From Ficedula albicollis (lineage: Eukaryota; Chordata; Aves; Passeriformes; Muscicapidae), in the NCBI RefSeq assembly GCF_000247815.1, contig NC_021673.1, forward strand, positions 105,441,363 through 105,505,362: a stretch of DNA of 64,000 nucleotides, given 5' to 3'. Positions 55,893 through 64,000 of the stretch are shown in pieces. The translations under genes and the position numbers were made by a program. The notes beneath the pieces are model-generated. The model did not search any database. It saw only the letters and a list, made by a program, of their open reading frames with translations, and had not been told where the DNA came from. How positions within the stretch are numbered: the first letter of the stretch is position 1; the number at the start of each line of letters is the position of its first letter.

Positions 55893-57284
55893 TCAACTTA
55901 TTTCTTTTTACTTGCTTCGAGACTGCAGGTCATTTTAGGGAAACAAAAGCACAAATATACTTTAAAGAATGTCTGCCGTTTAAATAAAGAATAAGAGATT
56001 ATTTTAATATTGGATTCAGTTACTAGACCTAAAACTGTCCAAAGGAGCTAGTAAGTCACTGGTTTTGACACAACACATAATAGGTATATTATGCTGTAAA
56101 CAGGTTTGTACCTATTGTATAAACAAACTTTTTTAGCTTATTTATTTCAGTTATGCAAAATTTACATTATTGTGAAAATTGTACTTTTGCTATTTAAACT
56201 AGAGTTTTAAGTTGGTGGCTTATATAGTTAATTTTCAAAGAACTATCTTTCACTTCTTTACTTAAGTGTTTCAAACTGTGCTTTCCACTCACCTGTTCAA
56301 GAAAGATAATATGCACCTAACTGCAAACCTGAATATTTTTCAATAAGAATCTGTATTACACATACCTCCTTAGAAAATTTTTAAGCATGTTAAATAAAAA
56401 TGGTCTTGTGTATTTGTGTATGTAAACAGAATGAACCATTGAGTCACAACTGGGATGATTTTTTTCTGCCATGTAAACACACTTCTGCAGAGTCATGCTC
56501 TTCTTGCAGTTCACCCTGCACTAAGGGACTGCAGATCCAGTCAGACATGAAAAAGTAATGTGTTTTGGGGTTTTTTTCCCCAGCCTCCCTACCTGTACAC
56601 TCAAAGGAGGACTCAGGAAAATCAGTACATAGGTACAGTCCAAGAAACTGCTTCTATTTCAATAAAGTAGCTCACATTATGCATGCCTTCTGTCAGCTGA
56701 ACACAGATCCCTCTTCCAAAAATTATATAAAAGCATCTGAGCAGGGGGATGGAAACTGTGACGTAAGAGGCAGCCAGTGGAAAGACATATGGAGGCAGAG
56801 AAATCAGAAAGATATCAGCAGTTGGCAAATCTCCTCTTGCATTTCACATTCATATGCTCGCCACATTTAGATACAAAGACAGTGTCTAATATTCCAGCAC
56901 CAGAAGGGAGGCTGTTTCCAGCATCCTCCCAAGAAGCACATTCCGTTATAGACACAGCCCTGTGCAGCACAATAATCCTACATTGCTCATCTGAATTTTG
57001 TACTTAAGCCAGACTTAGTGACAACACACTGGACTGTAGTGTAATCACACAACACATTACTATTGCACCATCATGCAAGTATGAATTGTCAACTTATGTT
57101 CATACATTGCCTTTGTGTCCTGGGAAATGAGCAGGGCAGAAAGCATTAGTGATACTTGACTGTCATCAAGAAATTTTCTTCTCAAATTGGAAAATAATCA
57201 TTGAGTACAAAGACAACTTCTCCCTGAAGCACCTTCCTGTATTCACTCTAGTAAGATGATACTAGTGAAGTTCTCAAAGTTTTC

Positions 57285-57445
57285 CCTGCGTTTTAGTCTA
57301 GCTTGGTTTAGGGTTTGTTTTAGGCGTTTTGGGGGATTTTTTTTTGGGCTGTTTGAGGGTTTGTTTTGTTGCTTTTGTTTAGGGGTTTTTTTTGAGAGGG
57401 ATAAAGGGGTTTTTTTTTGTTTGTTTAGGGTTTCTTTGGTGGGAT
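57285..57445. repeat. G/T-rich low-complexity tract
   Basis: Alternating T runs (up to nine) and G runs (up to five), with several tttaggg and ggtttaggg cores. No A/C-rich counterpart is nearby. The 120-codon Phe/Gly-rich frame across it is a composition effect. Confidence 0.75.
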
Positions 57446-59509
57446 GGGAAAGGTGCGTGCAGGGTAGTATAACAGGACATTTTCACCTGCATTACTGCAA
57501 TATGCCCAATGAAGAGAGTCAAGAACTACTGCTTCTATGCCACAAAGTACACACTGTAACATGCTTCTACCAAACCCTCCTTGTGGTGCTTATGCCCTTT
57601 TGTCTGGAGGACAAATAAAAGTCATTTCCTTCAATGATAATAAAAGAGCTGAGAGCAACATACTTGCAGCTATCACTGTGAAAGCTGTACTTAGACAGGT
57701 AATCATATAGAAAACAACAAACAAATAAAAAGACAAACCTATTTGGTCCTGGTTTCCCTTTAAGCAGGGTGTGTTGTCCTGGAACGATCCCTCCATGTAT
57801 CCCAGAAGTGACTACCAAGTCCAGTAAATGCTGAGCTTTTCTTCCACATCCCTCAAGAATATTTTTAACCAACATATTGGGACATTTCAGGTAACAAGTC
57901 TTTGACAATAAATTCCCAAATTCGACAGCAAAAAGCCAACCTCTCGCAGCAGCCTATTAACCCTATTAACTAAACTCATGGGTAATTATCAGCCATCAAG
58001 TGTTGAGAGCTCTCTGTTTGTTGGACACAGAGAGAATTTCTTAAGCATCCATTAAGAAGCTATTAAGACACATGCAGGCACTTGAGTACAGCAGGAACAA
58101 ATTAGCTGCTTTGATATATTTTGTGGTTGTTGTTGAGTCTTCAAAGAAATGGCAATCCTGAAAGATAACTTTTCCATCTTAATTTTCTAGGATCCTCTGG
58201 GGAGGGACAACAGCTCTAGGTATGTATTATGCAAACATTACTTACATGCTGTGGCTGGTGCAGCATGTCAGAATGATTGTAAGCAATTATTACCCTCACA
58301 TTACACCAAAGTTAACATGGCACAAACATCTTAGAGATATTGTAATTTCCTATGGCTGAAGTGCTCTTGTGCACTGTCAGGCAGGTCAGAGATGCTCAAA
58401 GAAGAGGCAGCTTTTCTGCAGGTCAGTTGTCTACACTTCAAACGTGATGCCAACACAAGAGAATAGCAGGAGCAGAAAAGGAAATGCAGAGCACTTGCTA
58501 GATGAGATACTCCAGGGAATAAATAAATGGGGATTTTTGAAATGTCAAGCTTGTTTCTGTAGAAGTTCTAACAAGGCTATTACTCAAAAGCATTCACAAG
58601 AAAAAAATATTACCTAATGTTACAAGATAAGTAATTATAATATATTTGTGCAATGCACATTCAGCATACACATAGGCTCACACATTCTTTAGAAAGTGCT
58701 TTGAGTTTTGTTCAGTCACTGAATAGAGAAACCATGCTTTGCTTAATTAACTGCTCAAACGATCTATAAAGGTGTTTGCAGGAGTTATTTTGTCTTTATT
58801 ATGGATTTTTAGGAAGCAGTAATTCACCTTTCTATATCAAGGAGGCAGAAGAGAGAGTACATAAAGCTATAAATACTATTAATTGCAGAGTAAGGCACAA
58901 TATCACTAAGAGTTATGGAAACTGTCCCATCTCCTTTATTCCTTTTGCATCTGACTATCAAGCTTAAGAGAAAGAATAATTGAACCATTCCATCAAAACC
59001 CTGGTGTGGATTAAACCCTTGCCAAGAATGAGCTAGCATTGATTACTTATAAGAGCTAGCAGTTTCAGAGCCAGTTTAGAGGCACAGAATAATCCCAGAA
59101 CCTCAGAAGCTGGGCCTTGAATGAGCAGACAGCTGTGCCACCAGCATGAAGGAGACAAAAGCATATGATCAGTAGCTTCAGAAGCAATTCAAATAGATCA
59201 AGAAGAGACATCAACTGTAGTTGATCTATTTAAATTCATGAGATCATATTTGGAAACATGGAAGAGAGCTGCAAGAATAATACATCTCTTTGAATTAAGT
59301 CTTGCAGAAAATTTATCTTTTGATAGTCTGTCTTAACATCTCAAGGCAGACTGACACCATTAGATGCAACATCAATAAAAGAAATAAAGGACACCAAAAC
59401 TAATGATTAATAAAGGAGCTCTGAAAAAAAATATTCTGGGTTGGGAGAAGACAGTTTTTTTAGAATTAAACACTATGGCAACAAGAATCTTTAGTTACAG
59501 CTTGTGTAC

Positions 59510-59552
59510 GTATATAGATATACACACAGTATGTGTGTATATATACATACAT
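59510..59552. repeat. TA/TG-rich microsatellite
   Basis: Imperfect tatata/tgtgtg/cacaca alternation in AT-rich DNA. Confidence 0.7.
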
Positions 59553-62500
59553 TTTTGTAACCTAAACATGCATTTTACTTTTACAGGCTGCTGATATGTC
59601 AGCATAAAAGTATAAATCAGATCCCTCTCTCCTTAACCATGGATATCCTTTACACTGAATATCCCTAAGTTCCTTTCAGCACTAAAAGGAACCCAAAAGC
59701 AAGGAAAGATTATCTAACAGAGAGCAGCAAGGACTTATCCCTGTGAGCAGCCTGCAGAGGATCCACAAATCCACTCTGCAGATCAGAGCAAGCAACTTAA
59801 GGCAGTAATTTTCACCTCACAGTATCCCCCTTTTGGCATCCCAGATTAAGATATCTCCTAAGGCCATGCTCTTATTAAAGAAGTCAGAAAGCCTAAAGAA
59901 AGTCACAGCAGAGTTGCTGCATAGCTAAGTGGAAGAGAGGCAAATTGGATCCAAGACAGTTATTCCACAGGTGAAAAGGAGCAGCAGCCACAGACAGGCT
60001 CTTGGGGCAGCAATGCAGAGCAAGCAGCCAGGGGTCAGCAGGGCACAGGGGCAGTGTGATCATCCCTTTGCATTGCCCCTCACCCAAGCAGGGCTCCACA
60101 GCCCCTCAGCAATGTTGCAGAGCCAGGAGACAACCCTCCAGAGGTGATGAAATGCTCTCAGCTCAGGCTAGCATCCCTCAGGCACAGCACTAAATACTCC
60201 CAGGGCAAGGTAGACCTGCCTTACCAGGGCTCATCTGCACTTCTTGGGCAAACAAAACAGGAGATTTACACTTCAAAGCCACTGACCTGGCATTGTTCCA
60301 ATAAACACCAAGTTCCAATTCAAGCTGTTGTCAAAATCACATGCCAGACCCAAAGGACAGCCTTAAGGCTGAGAGAAAGTTAACTGTCCTGTTTCTCTGA
60401 AGAGCACCACGACAGAAAACACCAAAGCATAAACAAAAATAATATAGATAAGTTCCAAAGAAGTGGGACACTTTTGTCATTAACTACTCCCAGTGGTGGC
60501 AGCTGATTAGGCCCATAGACACTTGGTAACTAGCTTAGATTTAGGTTCTTATTCAAGCTGCTTGTATTTGAAGGCCTATTAAGGACAATAACAGATTCCC
60601 TCAGCACACTAAAGAGCTGTATCTTAGAGGGTCAGGTTTCTACAAACATACATTAAATAACAATTTGGTCCTTCAAGTTAGTTCACTCTAAGGACAGAAA
60701 TCAGTTAAATAAAATGAAAAAAAAAATCAAATAAAGGGGAAAAAATAGCTTTTATGATAATTTCCTCCCCTCTCCTGAAGAACAGGATACACATTCAGTT
60801 CAAACAAACTTGGATTTTGCTCCTCTTTAGTTTTCTAATCACTTGAGCATCACAAATAGATTCAGCAAAAAAAATAAATAATCTGAGAACAGAGATTTAA
60901 AATAGGATATGTATAAACAATTCATAACTCAAGTTCATAGTAGACTGCTACCTTCTGCTACATAAGCCAGCACTAATGGACAGCACTACAATAATTTTAT
61001 ACCTCAAGGAGTACATTTCAAAGGGAGATCCCCTCAGAAGTAAAAACAGGGTCATAAGGCACAGTACAGAACCATCATAAAAAGCCACAAGGCAAACATG
61101 CTGAGCAATTAGATTTTTCTGCCTATAATAGCTGCATTTTTACCCTCCATAATATCAAATTAGCTCAGACCACACCATCCCCTGTCCTCTTTCCTAGCCC
61201 ACAAAGGCCTATTACCCTTAACTATTTTTAAGCACATCAGCAGAAGCCATAACTTTCCATTTCTCAGTGCATAGCACACTTACTTAACCAAATCAAATGC
61301 AGCCCTTCAAACTGCAACACCATAACTGTGAAAAGAGTTACCAAGGAAAATTTTGTAATCTACTAATTTACCTACCTGCAAATAACAATACCAACAGCCT
61401 ACATGAAAGCCCTTTAAAGTATTTTGGTCAGTAACAACTCTGATACTAGACATAAATCTTTTAGCTAAAATTTTCAGTGCTTATACAGAGAACACAGACA
61501 CTTCTGGGATGGGATTTTATACCAAATTCAATTCACATGACTGAGGCTTTCTCATGAGTGTGACTCATCTGCACCTGTGATGGATAAAGTGATTTAAGCT
61601 GAAGCTGAACTACTTACTACAAGTTACTGCTTATCAGATAGAATTGGGAAAGCAGCAAAGCAAACATAGATACAGCAGAAACACCAAATATTTCCTTAAT
61701 AGATTTACTGCTTTGGCCTGCTTTCTTACACAGAGCACCTGAGGGTCTTGGACACTCTCAGGTAATTGTTAATGAATAAATGACTAGGGCTGGCTGTGAC
61801 CTACTTGTAAAAAGCTTCTCCTTTATTGTGCTTTCTACCTTTTTTATTGTTGCTCTGCATGTGCTTTGAAATTGGCTGAGAAGACACTCTTGGTGGCATT
61901 TAGAGATGAAGTTAAGGTGTGTGTGATAAAGCTTTTTAGGCAATGTAGGCGACTTTAGTATGTTGCTTTTAAAGAAAAGGATCCAACTGATTTGAGCTGA
62001 GGCATTTCCAGCATTTTTAAATTAATAAATTGATTACTATTAAATATTTGCCCCTAAGCAAGCAATAAGATTAGATGAACAGTGAGTGTTTATAAGATAA
62101 AAAATTCTTAGAAGAATAGTCTGACCTTTGAGAAGGCAAGAAAGCTAAAGCAGCTATTCCACAACTTGCTGGTACTACCAAATGTACTTCTCTCAAATCA
62201 TGCTTCAAAGGGAGAACGCAGATTACATTGCAGACACTAGTGAGTCCTGTACTAAAATCTCTATTGATAACTCTCTCCCAACTATGTTAGGGCCTCTGTA
62301 TTTTTAAATCATAAAAAATTACATTGTATGCCAGTAGGTCACAATAACTGATGTCTTTACACAGTGCTGACAAGTACTTTATGGAAAAGATTTCATTTGA
62401 GGTTTGCTATGGGTCTGACTGAAAGATGGATTGACCAGTGTAACAGGAAAATCCTGAAATTTTCTTACACAATATATGCAGAAAATGAGGCTATTTTCTT

Positions 62501-64000
62501 TTCCTAAGGAAGTCCAGTTACTGACAGAATTTATCTGTATTTGTGGGCCCAGCTGATTCATGCAGCTGGGTTGTTTTCTTGTCATCCTGATCCCTTCAGT
62601 GGCTTTCCCCCTGGTTTGGAGGAGTCTGCACCACCATCCCTCAGCACCCTACTCCTTGCCAGAGACAAGGGATAAGGACTGGATGACCCATGGAACGTTC
62701 AGCACAGGGGCTGGTGGTACAAACCCTACATGGTGAAGTAAATCTTGTGGGAGTAGATCCTCATGGAAGGAAACACTGGACTCTCATTGCTGGACCTGAG
62801 ATGAAGCTCCTGCTGTTTGGAGTGTGGCTGGCATGACTTTATCCCCACCACTGTCCTAAGCCAGGGCATCCTCCCCTGGTTTATTTTTGGGGCAGAGAGG
62901 GGCACCATGACCACCCTGGGGCCACACACGGGCTGTAACTATAATGGCTTATTCTGCAAGTGAGAGGCATCACTTCTTGTGAGTGTTGTCAAGGGTTATT
63001 CAGGGAGGTGTTTTCTTTAGTATTATTGGTTTGTGAGGTTTGGCTATAACTTTTATATTTATTTTGTAGACAAATGAGTATTTGAAGCAAGCAAAGGTTC
63101 ATATGTGCCCCTAGCTCAGTCACAGCCCTGCTAATTGGTCTCCTGTAGGAGCACACTAATGAAATTTGGTGCCTGCTGCATGGGCAGAAGGCACTCACAG
63201 CTTCAAGAAGCAAGAAGGGACAGCGTGGTGGGCAGTGAGAGGCAGTGATGCTCTGTGACAAGTTTCTGTATCAGAAATAGCCAACAATTTTCAAAAGCTC
63301 CAAGAAAAAATAAATACATTCCAAAGGCGTGTATTGATTGTTCTTTCTATTTTGTTCTTCTTCTTTTATCCCATGACAGACATATTCTTCATTTTGAACT
63401 AAATCTGCAATAAAATATTTTTATGGTCATCTAAATGGGTTGCTTCAGATTTTAATCACTCACTCATCCTTTCTCTGTTGTGAATGCTGTCACTCGAACA
63501 GCTGACTCAATTACATTTTCAGAAATGCAGTTTTGAAAAAAGGAATAGTGTTGAAATAAAGTGCTTCTGTTTCTCTGTGGTTTAGTTTAAACATGCAGGG
63601 TGTCCTCCAGAAAATTATAATGATTACCTGTTGTTTGTGCTGTCTTGAAAATATCAGAACAATCCTTGCCCGGAGAGACTGTTTTAATAGGAATCCCTTG
63701 CTTTTGTGTGGAGATTGCATGACCTTTAAGGATTTGATACCCTTCTCTACATTTACAGATGCTGTGGTGTACATTTAATCTCAGAGATGTTAACCTTACT
63801 AAACTTTGAAGTGTAAAAGTCTTCTGTTTACAGTCTGATCTCTCCTCAAAGGAAATCTTTAGGGTTTTGCTCATCTGGTGCCTGAGCTGGCATTTTTCTG
63901 TCCAAATCAGCCTCTGTTGGGTTCTGGCTAGGATGATGTCAGCACTTTTACTCAGGTGATCCCCAGCTACTCATCTCAGTCCTCACACTGGGCGTGCAGA

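Larger units (their letters stand above)
49907..64000. other. Upstream region, no exon confidently recognised
   Basis: AT-rich, without a CpG island. It may contain or precede the first exon(s) of the AKAP7-like gene. The best weak candidates (about 53566-53624 and 57740-57895 on the minus strand) failed on phase or splice-site quality. Tandem duplications lie at 50735 and 55218 and a G/T tract at 57285. No EPB41L3 exon was recognised. Confidence 0.5.

Noticed and set aside
57740..57895. Minus-strand frame containing NILEGCGRKAQHLLDLVV and HGGIVPGQHTLLKG as a possible exon
   Set aside because: It looks protein-like and one frame ends in a fitting phase, but the donor is gtttgt, no good acceptor is seen, and I recognise no family.

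Overview
The window looks like a piece of a bird nuclear genome, probably from a neoavian or passerine. The evidence is several decayed CR1 LINE fragments of avian type, a short piece resembling the start of a songbird ERV LTR, AT-rich non-coding DNA with isolated CpG islands, and spliced vertebrate genes. No prokaryotic, plasmid or phage features are visible.

Layout. 1-6950: non-coding DNA, including an about 0.9 kb direct tandem duplication and a purine tract. 6955-8600: a CpG island interrupted by a 1209-base pure C run. This is the likely promoter and 5' UTR exon of TMEM200C, with a consensus splice donor at 8504. 10310-12830: the second exon of TMEM200C, carrying the whole 544-codon reading frame at 10352-11986 (+ strand). 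12.8-26.3 kb: non-coding, with a CR1 remnant and a possible LTR scrap. 26.33-27.0 kb: a second CpG island next to a 286-base C run, with no assigned gene. 27812-49906 (- strand): a six-exon coding region, reconstructed here from splice sites and reading phase, for a protein with an AKAP7-type 2H phosphoesterase domain. Its 5' end was not found. 49.9-64 kb: non-coding, or undetected 5' exons of that gene.

The two genes are convergent, about 16 kb apart between stop codons. TMEM200C encodes a two-pass membrane protein of unknown biochemical role. The AKAP7-like gene has both HxT catalytic motifs, strong basic clusters suggesting nuclear targeting, a long Gln-rich first recognised domain with five VTVQ repeats, and no PKA-anchoring helix. 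In human, TMEM200A, EPB41L2 and AKAP7 lie together on 6q23, while TMEM200C and EPB41L3 lie on 18p11. An AKAP7-like gene beside TMEM200C may therefore be an ohnologue that mammals lost. This is inference.

Assembly quality strongly shapes the window. I count 21 loci where a segment of 37-900 bp is immediately followed by a near-identical copy, plus the two long C runs. One such copy (76 bp) breaks the reading frame of the large AKAP7-like exon, and removing one copy restores the exact phase needed at the next splice site. The simplest reading is that most of these are false local duplications and gap-fill artefacts, not biology.
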